A stretch of DNA of 64,000 bases from Vespula vulgaris (lineage: Eukaryota; Arthropoda; Insecta; Hymenoptera; Vespidae): contig NC_066595.1 of NCBI RefSeq assembly GCF_905475345.1, positions 7,819,001-7,883,000 of the forward strand. The letters are read 5' to 3'. The notes beneath the pieces were generated by a model. The model was not told where the DNA came from. It saw nothing but the letters and a program-made list of their open reading frames with translations, and ran no database searches. Each line of letters opens with the position of its first letter. Within the stretch, counting starts at the first letter, position 1. A program made the translations under genes and the position numbers. This document shows positions 55,361 through 64,000 of the stretch, in pieces.

Positions 55361-56289
55361 TCAATAACATAACTTGCATTTTCTTTTCCAACAGAATCGA
55401 AAATATATCGATCATGGATTTGGTGAGAATATGATTTTCTCTGGCATGCATTCATATGCAATAAATATCGAAATGGTATGGTACTTGATTGATACTTTGA
55501 AGTTATTTTCATATCTTTTCTTTTTATTTTTCTTGCTTTCGTTTTCAGGGAAGTAATTATGCCTATTCGTCGTACAAATTTTGCGGAGAAGAAAAACCCT
55601 TCGAATTTTATAGGTAAATCAATCTTATTGATAACTTCTTCCATTTTATTTTTCTACGACACAAATGTGTTGATTATGTAACTGATCAAAATATTTAATA
55701 TTTATCATATTACAATCGATCATTGGAACGTTTTAATATTAAAAAGAAAATGGCTTCTCCGTTTTATAGTACCAGCAAGGAATTCCTTATCCACTTCAAA
55801 ACAACCTCACGAAGAAAAGGTTTCAAACTTGAATACGGCCTATCTAATTGCAATCGAAATTACACGGCAGATGAAACCCAAGGTCGAATTGTGCATGGTG
55901 AATCCGAAAATTGCTGGGTCACGATCACTACCTTGCCAAATCGTACGATCTCTTTGTACTTTAACAACTTCAGAATATACGACGAGGAACAGTGTACAAG
56001 TAGTGCTCTGCAAGTGAGAAAAATATTTCTTAATTCAATATAATTACTATGTATCATTAAGAATTCTTATGATCGAATAATTTATCGTAGATTCGCGAAG
56101 GAGATTTTAGTGGTAATGTTTTGGCGATACTTTGCGGTTTTGAAACTCCAAGTCCAATTTTCAGTACAGGCAATAAACTCAGTCTACATTCTTGGTCGTC
56201 AGGAAATAGCAATTATATGAGCTATGATATAACTTATGTTACCACAGACGCAGGTATTTTTATGCAAAAAAAATATATATATTATATAT

Positions 56290-56345
<56 letters not shown>

Positions 56346-57005
56346 GTCAAAACAAAAAAATGCAAATTTGATTTATGCGAGTACTTCTGATTTTTTTTTA
56401 TTTTACAGGACGTGGTTGTGGTGGTAAGATATTTAATTATGGCGGTACTTTCACTTCGCCATTGTACCCAGATATTTATCGAAATAATACTGTGTGTGTT
56501 TGGGACGTGAGCGTACCTCGAGGATTCAAAATTTTCCTCAAATTCACAGTCTTCGATATTGGCACAAAAAAAACTTGCGAGCGTAACAACGTGAAAATTT
56601 ATGATTTTATTAATGGCGGAGAACGTTTATTAAGAAATACTTACTGTGGAGGGGTAAATATGTTTTTTTTTTTTTTGACATAACTATCTAATCATAAAAT
56701 GTAAAGTATAGAATCTTTCCAAACTCGAACTATTCTTTTATATTTCTTTAGGACGATCCAGCGAGATTCGAAGCAGAAGAAAATAGAATTCTCGTGGAAT
56801 ATACTTCGACAATGAATAACATTGGAACTGGTTGGGTTGCAGTCTTTATGAGCCAATCCATTAGTAAGTATAACAGATTTATCGAATTTCAAAATTACAT
56901 GTACCGTACCGATTATAAATTACTTAATTGCAAATCAGTTTTATACAATTAACAATTTTCTACGGAAATATTTAATTCGATATTATCGAAAATTATTAAT
57001 GATTA

Positions 57006-57062
<57 letters not shown>

Positions 57063-57141
57063 ATATATTCATTGATTTTTATTCAATAATTAAAATTAAT
57101 TCAATATTATTGAAAATTATTAATGATTATAATTATATATA

Positions 57142-57195
<54 letters not shown>

Positions 57196-57504
57196 TTGAT
57201 TTTTGTAATTATTTTTATAATTTATTGCGCCTAATGATAGACAATGCTTCATACTTCATCGATAATAATGTTTGTGATATTACCACTTGAATATGTTGAT
57301 TATTATAAGTAGCAAAAAATATTTCTTGCCCATAGATGGCGTTATAAAGTATAATTATCGACGAAATATAAAGGGTTATCTGTTTCTAGGCGTAACATTA
57401 GAATAAATAATTACAAAAAATAAATATATAATAAAATGTTTAAAATATAAGTGTCATCTTTTGTGTGTATTACAGCACACCCAATGGAAATACGTGATTG
57501 GTGA
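41061..57504 (+). CDS. Cubn: Cubilin, endocytic receptor (8 EGF, 27 CUB), complete, 53 coding exons
   Basis: Coding exons: 41061-41131, 41199-41328, 41401-41574, 41654-41707, 41811-41951, 42023-42126, 42185-42332, 42401-42643, 42857-43169, 43239-43561, 43662-44018, 44085-44241, 44382-44572, 44651-45158, 45238-45463, 45551-45868, 45986-46146, 46231-46563, 46655-47148, 47233-47625, 47691-47946, 48037-48297, 48366-48877, 48937-49138, 49200-49571, 49660-49856, 49913-50064, 50142-50330, 50416-50597, 50716-50934, 51033-51182, 51256-51331, 51436-51541, 51641-51800, 51885-52088, 52153-52226, 52329-52567, 52632-52832, 53024-53159, 53278-53611, 53719-53901, 53984-54140, 54208-54385, 54474-54710, 54800-54962, 55035-55249, 55395-55475, 55549-55613, 55770-56013, 56091-56253, 56409-56653, 56752-56863, 57476-57504. 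They join to 11,133 nt (3,710 residues plus TGA) with every phase matching. Order: signal peptide, helical stalk (to about residue 160), 8 EGF (163-501), 27 CUB (508-3701). There is no membrane segment or GPI signal, as expected for a receptor held by amnionless. The family binds and internalises proteins; in insects it acts in nephrocytes. Length and domain count match the family. Confidence 0.95.
41811..43376 (+). other. Cubilin EGF array, eight EGF-like domains (exons 5-10)
   Basis: Eight six-cysteine EGF units follow each other: CQSNPCGNGGTC (residue 163 on), NECARYLG, CSRENSQELC, DECAAKHPPC, DECLEDNGGC, CRINNGGC, CVNHPCVHGTC and DPCSPNPCKNNGVC. Units 2, 4 and 5 begin D-V/I-N/D-E-C, the calcium-binding EGF signature. 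The array is preceded by a short charged amphipathic helix (RRLEETVREIENKLKEN) and runs straight into the first CUB domain at residue 508. The EGF count equals that usually drawn for vertebrate cubilin. Confidence 0.9.
44271..44313. repeat. (TA)n in cubilin intron 12
   Basis: TA run between exons 12 and 13, ending ACACACATA. Confidence 0.95.
45910..45953. repeat. (TTTTC)n in cubilin intron 16
   Basis: About eight perfect TTTTC pentamers. Confidence 0.95.
47446..52393 (+). other. Cubilin CUB domains 10-19
   Basis: Openings: RCGGRF, ACGARI, ACGGNY, NELSGT (no cysteine), KCSKEV, ECGGDL, DCGGEF, MCGGIL, VCGGEL and PCGGVL. The domains here are more divergent than CUB1-10. CUB11 has a shortened first half. 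CUB13 (from about 48698) lacks cysteines 1 and 2, and CUB18 (51256-51800) lacks cysteines 3 and 4. The remaining eight keep all four. In mammals CUB13-14 contribute to receptor-associated protein binding, but nothing in this sequence alone shows the ligand. Confidence 0.88.
52847..53000. repeat. Degenerate minisatellite in cubilin intron 38
   Basis: The motif TCTACATAGAAAAA recurs six times at irregular 14 to 60 bp spacing. Confidence 0.85.
55302..55360. repeat. (TC)n in cubilin intron 46
   Basis: A TC run of about 55 bp upstream of the acceptor of exon 47. Confidence 0.95.
56272..56342. repeat. (TA)n in cubilin intron 50
   Basis: TA run of about 65 bp with ATTATA steps at its start. Confidence 0.95.
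56976..57215. repeat. Tandem duplication with internal (TA)n in the last cubilin intron
   Basis: Two copies (about 56976-57100 and 57101-57215) share TTC-A/G-ATATTAT, GAAAATTATTAATGATTA, a TA run and ATTCATTGATTTTT. The TA runs occupy 57009-57066 and 57134-57191. Confidence 0.88.
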
Positions 57505-57625
57505 TTACGGACTGGCATTAAGACTAGAAATTATGACATTGTAAATAATAACAACTCAGCTAGATGTATCTTAAACTTGATAATATAATGTAAATAGATT
57601 AAAATAAATAACAACATGTTTAAAT
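57505..57625 (+). terminator. Cubilin 3' UTR with AATAAA poly(A) signal
   Basis: The stop codon is at 57502-57504. A canonical AATAAA lies at 57603-57608, about 100 bp downstream, and cleavage is expected about 15-25 bp later. This would give a very short 3' UTR that ends roughly 120 bp before the stop codon of the convergent minus-strand gene. The exact cleavage site is inferred. Confidence 0.6.
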
Positions 57626-57746
57626 ACTCATTTTCCTCTTAAATTTCGAGTACATTTAAATCTGTTTCTCTCGTACAAGAATAAACAATGACATCTTCAA
57701 GAAGTCTTTCTCTCTGTTTATCACAACAAGATCTTACTGGGAAACT

Positions 57747-58966
57747 TCAAACATTAACTTCTTCATCGACGTTCTCTTTGTTAAAACAACAACCATGCTC
57801 TTCTTCAAAATTCTGGTTTTCTTCGCACTCGACTTTGCCTTCCGACACCAATGTCGATTCTTTCTCTTCTTCCTCATAATTATATTCATAACGTTCATTT
57901 GGTGTTTCTCCATTTACCTTATTGTCTACATAACGCTTTTTCTGTTTGAATACCTTATCTTTATCTTCTTCTATATCATCTACATTAATAGACTCTTTGG
58001 CGTTCGATTCTTCTACCTTTTTGTTTTTCGAATGTTGACACTGGCTCTTCTTTTTTGTCTTTTTATCTAGCTTAGACTTCTTATTCGATGTACTCTCTTC
58101 TGTGAGATCGATGTTTTCCGCATTAACCGTGGACGTCGATTTACTACGAATTTTATTTTTTTCAATATTAGAATTTTCAGATTCCTCGTTGTTAATTTCG
58201 ACCGTTTTCGATACCTTCTTTTTTTTATCTCGATTTTTTGATTTTTTCGAATCATGCTCTTTAACAATGTTCTCTGTCTTTGCGTCCGTTTCCGTTTCTG
58301 TTTCAGCCTCCATCTTCTTCTTCTCCTTCTCCATCTTGTTATCCTCTTCTAATTCTCTCGGACGTCTCCTATTATGTTGTTTATTCTTCGAGTTTAAACC
58401 TTTATTCTTGTATTTTTCCTTCGCATGTCGTACTTTCTTATCATGATCAACTTTGACTTCATTTTTGTTATGTTTGTTCTTTGACTTTGTCACCTGGTGC
58501 GACTTTTTTGACTCCTTCAATCCATCCAAAGAATTCGGTTCGGAAATAGAAATCTTTTTCCTCTTCTTCGATTTATCATGCTGCTTCAAATGTCTCCCTT
58601 CCTTTTCCAAAGTTTTTTCCCTGAAACGATTTATCGTAAACAAAAATTTCGAAAAAGTACATCAAGGACGAAACAAAGAAACACAAATAAAAACATCTTC
58701 GAAAGATTTAACACAACTTACTTCGATTCGGAATTTACAATTTCTTTTTTCTTTCTATGTTTCTCTTGAATGTTACTCGAAGATTCAACTTCCTCTGATT
58801 TTACCTTCTTTCCAAATACTTCTGTAGTCAATATAGAGACTATCAAAAGCGTTGTTATCAAAACCCAGATCCTATGTTAAAGTATAACTTAGCTTATAAA
58901 AATTCATAAATAAAGATGATAGATAAATAAAGGAAATTAGAAAAAACGATTAATCGCTCACCGCAT
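57747..58966 (-). CDS. Secreted lysine/glutamate-rich low-complexity protein, family not recognised
   Basis: Three coding exons on the minus strand: 58962-58966 (ATGCG), 58722-58871 and 57747-58620. They join in phase to 1,029 nt (342 residues plus TGA). Splice sites are canonical: CG|GTGAGC to CATAG|G, and AA|GTAAGT to TTTCAG|G. The start MRIWVLITTLLIVSILTTEV is a strong signal peptide. The mature chain is extremely rich in Lys, Glu, Asn and Ser, with runs such as EAETETETDAKTEN and YEYNYEEEEKES, and only four cysteines, three of them near the C terminus (VECEEN, GCCFNK). It has no globular domain, membrane helix or known repeat that I can see. A secreted, disordered, polyampholytic product such as a gland, cuticle or matrix protein is possible but not shown. 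It lies tail to tail with cubilin. Confidence 0.8.
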
Positions 58967-59029
58967 CTTTCCAAATTTAAATATTCCTTTTCGTTTCTAT
59001 ATTCAATGTTAACCAAGAGAAATTGATCA

Positions 59030-59070
59030 TAACAACTGGCTACGTCGCATTCTAGGTGCCCTTTATATCT
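59030..59070 (-). promoter_or_regulatory. Core promoter (TATA box and initiator) of the Lys/Glu-rich secreted protein gene
   Basis: On the minus strand GATATAAAGG places a TATAAA box at 59062-59067. About 30 bp downstream lies GCCAGTTGTT, an initiator-like CAGTT with its A at 59037. This TATA-to-start spacing is the standard one, and predicts a 71-nt 5' UTR before the ATG at 58966. That leader holds one upstream ATG with a short reading frame. TATA-driven promoters are typical of regulated, tissue-specific genes. Confidence 0.65.
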
Positions 59071-60010
59071 TGCTCCGCTTCTGCAGATATCTCGATAAAC
59101 ATACAAACGTTCGTTCCTTCTCCTCGCCCGCTTCTCTCTCTCTCTCTCTCTCTCTGTTTCTCTCTCTTTTCCCCTCCCGTTATCACTCTGACTCTATCCG
59201 AGGAACAGATCTACGAAACGAAACGAGAATATGAGAGAAAATAGCGCGTTTAGATTAGAAGAAGAGGGGAGGAAATCCTCGAGAAAAGCGAGCATAGTGC
59301 GAAGTTCAAACGTTGAAATCGATTTCCGATCGACCTTGAAACGAAAGAGTTCACATTTCGCACGAACACGTTTCTTCGCATATATCGTTTTTTAAGCTTT
59401 GTTTCTAATATTTTTAAAGCTAAATAGAAATTTATCTAATCGATCGATACCAATCGATCGATGCTAATCACTTTCTGACGTAAATTCGATTCTGACGTAA
59501 ATCGATGATTCAACTCGAAAAGTTAAGAGTTTAATTGCAACATACGTTCGTATTAAATGAAAAAATTTATCGTGTATCTTCGATCGACTATTTTTAATCA
59601 AAACAAAATTTTGTTTTTACGTTTCTCGAACGATATCTTCAAGATTCGAGACATCTTAATTTTCATTAATTTTCTTACGACGAAATTTCATCTTATCGAT
59701 TTCCATTTATCGTACCTTGTCAGGTCGTTACCATCTTCCTTATCTTTTCATCTTTTCAAACGATCTTGTCTAAACTTTTCCATTGAAAATTTATAGAAGA
59801 CGGATAAGAACATTTTCTTCAGCATTAATGTTCATTTACAAAGTTGTTTGTTATAGGAACTAGTTTCTTATCAAGAGCTTATTAGTATCGTTTATCTTTG
59901 AATTTTTCAACCCTTTCGTCTCGACAATCTTTGAAGCCTTAAATTCTTGCAATCGAGATTATAAAAATGTAAAGCCTACAAACTTATTGTCGTTAAACAT
60001 TCCAAAAATA

Positions 60011-60013
<3 letters not shown>

Positions 60014-60070
<57 letters not shown>

Positions 60071-60071
60071 G
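60014..60071. repeat. (TA)n microsatellite
   Basis: TA run of about 50 bp followed by TATG units. Confidence 0.95.
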
Positions 60072-60607
60072 TACGTATGCATGTATGTATGTATACACGA
60101 TATTTAATAAAATTATATATATATTCATTTATTTCTTATTAAGTTTTACACACATTGTTCATTTATATAGGATCATGCCATTTTCTTTGGCAATTAGCCC
60201 GTTGAATGTCTTCCAGCAATTTGACATTTCATTTGATAGAATTTCTTTATTCACGATGATCGTCGATCGCTTGTATGTCGCGACAGCAAACTATAAGCAT
60301 CGTTGTAAACGGTAGAAAACGTGACGATCCAGATTTGTCTAATACACATAATGTGAAAATGCTTTTACAAATACGTTTTTTTTAGAATATAACTCTTAAG
60401 TTTGAAATTACGATCATGACTGTACATGGCACATGAACGTTTTCAGACATTATCCATACATATGGAAGTCTTTTACTACGCTACATCTCAATTTATTATA
60501 CTTTTTTTCTTTCGACAAGAATATTTTTATTTTAAATTTTGAATCAATAGTTAAAGGAAATTTTTTTTAACGTTATACAAGTTTAAAGAATTAATGGCAA
60601 TAATTTG

Positions 60608-60657
<50 letters not shown>
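60608..60657. repeat. (TA)n microsatellite
   Basis: A pure TA run. Confidence 0.95.
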
Positions 60658-60660
<3 letters not shown>

Positions 60661-62570
60661 ACGTATAGAATTGGATATAATTTTAATTTTTCCAAATGCA
60701 GAGTAATAGTGTCATTCAATTATTTCTCAATGTCTTCCACATGCAATGTTTAATGACCATTCTGTAAGTGACACATCATCCTTTTTATATCAGTGATGAT
60801 ATGAACAGAATGAAGATAACAATATCATTGTAAAAACTTTGTAACAAAGAATCAAATAAAAGCTTAATAAAGTATGGTATATATTGTATCGATGACCGAT
60901 AAATATACGAATAATTATTACTCGACGATATAATTCTAATTGAGAAAGAAAAAAAAGTACAAAAATGTTAAAATTACAATATTCTTAAAAGAACACGTAA
61001 ACAAATTGTGATAACTTATTAAAACGGAATCGTTTGCGACTTATGTTATAAGTATGTAAACACAGCAATTGTAGAGAGAACGATCTTATTATTTCTTTCT
61101 TATTCATTTTAATAGAATGAAAAGTTTAATTAGTGCTTTGAAATTTCTTGAAAATTCGTGGAGGTTACATTAAAGATCCAAGAAATTTTCTTATCCCACT
61201 AGTTGGACAAATGGATTCGATCGTGACAAACTCCGACTAGACACTTTTTAAATCAAATATCGTAAAGAGGTACACATAGTATTTAGATTCTTTGAAGATG
61301 TGACGAGGAGTTTACTGTGTTAATAAATGAAATGTACCTACAACAAGGCACTGATTAGTACAGAATATAGTTTCTGTCATTTATGTATATACTCTATTTT
61401 GCATTATCTATTCTGTTCATGTAATCCTACTTTCTGTATCTGAAAATGTTGTCAAATTCAGGATATATATTCTTTCTTTTTTACCAAGAACTATCAAATA
61501 TTATACTTGCCTTTACGATTGAATGAGAACGAATGATATTAACATTTATTCTTACTTTCCCATCGTTTCTTTTTTTTTTTCTTTTTTGCTAATCACCGTT
61601 CTCTCCCACTCCCTCTTTTCCTACTACTCGCCATCTATTATAATTATCTGATACTACCTTAAAAAAAATTCTTAAGTGTAAATAACTAAGCACGTGTGAT
61701 ATCTTTACGAGATCCATTTGTACGCAATGTAATAAAGTGTAATATATGTAATATTTTTAATAAAATTAAAAAAAAAATAAAATAAGAAAATTCGATCACA
61801 GAGAATGTATAAAAGTAAATTATAACGCAAGATGATAACATTATTAAAAACGATATTAAAAATCGCTAATTATTTCACTGAGTCTTTTGTGCTTTTTTGT
61901 CTTCCCTCTAAGAATCGAATTCAAATAATATTTTAAATCCCTTGTTTTTCTCTGTTTCTCTTTTTTTTTTTTTTGATTTCCTGAGATAAAGCTACCTCAT
62001 AAAAATATTCTCTTAGCATTATAATATACAATACCCTGATTTCTATGTAAGTAACCTTTGTTGCAGCATTAATTATAATTCTTATTTACAGACATATGAC
62101 GACGACATTGAAAATAAGTACTTTCACATGGAATAACCAATCGAAGAGAGCTTTTCTGCGCAACAACGATTTCGTCTATATAAATATCGATTATATTAGA
62201 ATTGAGAGGTATTCTGATATCTGATAATGTAAAGAAAGAAGAAAGTTAATATTTCAAGATCTTAAAACTAATGTAGAAATGTCAACAAACTACTAGTAGA
62301 AACTTGTTAAATTCAAACTTTGTTCCCTATTACATCATATTTAAAAACTATAAATAAAATGATCCGGTAGTGAAAAGTATTGAAAAATAAGAATACCAAG
62401 ATATACCCTAAGAATCTCATATCGGTCATAATTGTCTGCAATGAATGAGTTCATACCAAAATTATGTGCCGAAGAGATCTACTTATCTTTAAACGAGACG
62501 TCAAACAAGAAAAACAGTGCAGAAAATAAGGCAACCATATCCTAAGGTTTGTTCTTTTCTTTTGTTAATG

Positions 62571-62690
62571 TATATATGTATGTATGTATGTATGTAGGTG
62601 TGTATATGTATATATATATATATATATACATACATATATATATACATATATATACATTATATATACATATATATATATATATACACACAC
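62571..62690. repeat. (TATG)n/(TA)n/(CA)n array abutting the SLC17 stop codon
   Basis: Tetramer and dimer repeats fill the first 120 bp of the 3' UTR, ending 3 bp from the TAA. Confidence 0.93.
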
Positions 62691-62693
62691 GCA

Positions 62694-64000
62694 TTATGCT
62701 TCTTCTATATTATCTCGATTCGAAACTATCTTTCCGTTTTTACTAGGTGACTCGTTAAGAGGTTGAGAATCCTCTTGAACGGATTGTGGATACTTTTGAT
62801 CAGGATAATTCCATGCCTGAATTTCAGCAGTACCAAAGATCTGATACACTATATACGTGCTACAAGCTACACACGCAGTCACTCCGAATACTCTTCTCCA
62901 AGCGTCCAGTGCTTGCTGTTGAATGAATTATTCATTAGAAGAATTATCATAGAATCAGAGCAAATGTTAAAGGTATGTTAACTAAAAAAATGCTTACGCT
63001 TTCTTGAGTGAGCAGACCAGCTGCTATAGGTGACAGAAAACTAGCTGTCATGTGAATAGTTTGTGCGAATGCTAATACAGGACCTAGAATAAACAAAAGA
63101 TTAGAAAAATCTAATCTAATCTTTGAACGTACAAACAATTAAAACTTACCGGCGAAATTTGGCGCGATATCAACGATATTAGCCATTGCACCGGCATAGG
63201 CAGCAGTTATTAGTGTAACAGCTACGAACCAAACAATTGCCACAAGAATTATATTACATCCCAGATATCCGATAAGAAGCACGAGAATTCCAGGAATCAC
63301 TTGAGCTATAGAAATCAAGGAGATATTTAGAAAAACAAGAAAAAAAAAGAAAAAGAAAAAACAAGATCATTACTTACAATTATCTACTGTAAATGTATAT
63401 AGTAATAACTTACATAATGCCGTGAAAACTTTCCGAACATTCGTTAGAGACAAGATCTGTCGATTGACCAAAATATCGGCGACATAACAGAATACTACGG
63501 AACTCAGATAACTACAGATAAATGGTAACCCTGACAAAACGCCATTCTGAAAAAAGAACGTCTTTTTGTGATATAAATTCAAAGCCTAAGCAAATTATAT
63601 AAGCTATTGAAGTTTTCAGAAACCTACGGCCTGAATGCTAAATCCAAGGACGGTTTTTATATACATCGGACCAGGAATAATAAAAACATAATGGACCCAT
63701 ATTCTTCCAAAGGTCGTAATACCGATCGCCCAAGCTGGCCATGACATAAGAATCGACTTCCATGGTACAGGCATTCCCTTTAAAATCAAGATCAAGACAT
63801 TCGATTGAAAAAAATCGTACGTTTTCATTCGTTCGAGACAAATATCGGAATCTACCTCGTTCGTTCCCAAAACTTGATTGCCGATGCTTCCACGTATGTA
63901 ACGCAGTTCCTGTTGAGAGATCCTTGGATGTGCAGCTGGTGTGTCGAAGGCAAAGAAGTACCAGAAGAGACACCAAGTTATTCCGATGGTACCGGTCGTG
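62694..64000 (-). CDS. SLC17-family major facilitator (sialin / inorganic phosphate cotransporter-like), C-terminal part
   Basis: Six exons on the minus strand: 63856-64000 (cut by the window edge), 63628-63777, 63414-63546, 63150-63305, 62998-63083 and 62694-62915, ending in TAA at 62694. All junctions are GT-AG and in phase, giving about 296 residues, the C-terminal 60 percent of a 12-helix transporter. SLC17 hallmarks: PVPWKSILMSWPAWAI, then GFSIQA-NGVLSGLPF before a helix, and the signature DIAPNFAG followed by a helix ending LSPIAAGLL. The tail QALDAWRRVF leads into the last helix and a polar cytosolic C terminus of about 45 residues. The family moves organic anions, phosphate or sialic acid with Na+ or H+ across plasma, lysosomal or vesicle membranes. 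The exact substrate cannot be told, and insect genomes carry many paralogues. Confidence 0.9.

Larger units (their letters stand above)
52394..57504 (+). other. Cubilin CUB domains 20-27 and C terminus
   Basis: Openings: PCGGIL, GCGGTL, NCGGVF, NCGGLI, GCGGTL, PCGLTY, NCNRNY and GCGGKI. CUB25 carries an insertion encoded by two small exons (55395-55475 and 55549-55613) between its third and fourth cysteines. CUB26 has lost the SP-x-YP motif. CUB27 ends in exon 52, and a final 29-nt exon adds only a short tail HPMEIRDW before TGA. There is no transmembrane helix. Confidence 0.88.
58967..62693. other. Noncoding region between the Lys/Glu-rich gene and the SLC17 gene
   Basis: The first about 350 bp upstream of the TATA box contain a CT tract (59133-59170) and gene-flank sequence. 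The rest is AT-rich, with (TA)n tracts at 60014-60071 and 60608-60657. No open frame looks coding. Part of it must be the 3' UTR of the minus-strand SLC17 gene. Minus-strand AATAAA sequences occur at 60128-60133 and about 60247, so a UTR of up to 2.5 kb is possible, but I cannot pick the real site. Plus-strand AATAAA motifs near 60855-60875 have no matching gene. Confidence 0.5.

Noticed and set aside
58102..58446. Phe/Ser/Leu-rich plus-strand frame
   Set aside because: Antisense shadow of the Lys/Glu-rich exon.

Overview
This is eukaryotic nuclear DNA, almost certainly from an insect. It is AT-rich but CpG-tolerant, with spliced genes carrying short GT-AG introns (often 60-100 bp) and very dense (GA/CT)n, (TA)n and (TATG)n microsatellites. 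The style fits a hymenopteran (wasp, ant or bee), but that is a judgement from texture, not a proof.

Layout. (1) 1-40,007: about 40 kb with no convincing coding exon, full of simple repeats. It most likely belongs to a giant first intron of a minus-strand gene whose first coding exon lies at 40,008-40,097. That exon encodes 30 residues of a type II Golgi membrane protein resembling GALNT2/pgant2. (2) 40,098-41,060: a CpG-rich head-to-head intergenic region. (3) 41,061-57,504, plus strand: a complete cubilin gene that I reconstructed exon by exon. It has 53 coding exons, all phases are consistent, and it encodes 3,710 residues: signal peptide, N-terminal helical stalk, 8 EGF domains and 27 CUB domains, the same CUB count as vertebrate cubilin. 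(4) 57,747-58,966, minus strand, tail to tail with cubilin: a three-exon gene for a 342-residue secreted Lys/Glu-rich low-complexity protein of no family I recognise, with a clear TATA-plus-initiator promoter. (5) 58,967-62,693: noncoding, probably holding the long 3' UTR of the next gene. (6) 62,694-64,000, minus strand: the last six exons of an SLC17-type (sialin / inorganic phosphate cotransporter) major facilitator, cut by the window edge.

The genes do not form a pathway. Cubilin is an endocytic scavenger receptor (in flies it works with amnionless in nephrocytes), the pgant-like exon belongs to Golgi O-glycosylation, and the SLC17 protein is an anion transporter. The most unusual items are the unrecognised secreted Lys/Glu-rich protein, two cubilin CUB domains that each lost one whole disulfide pair (CUB13 and CUB18), and the very large first intron inferred for the pgant-like gene.
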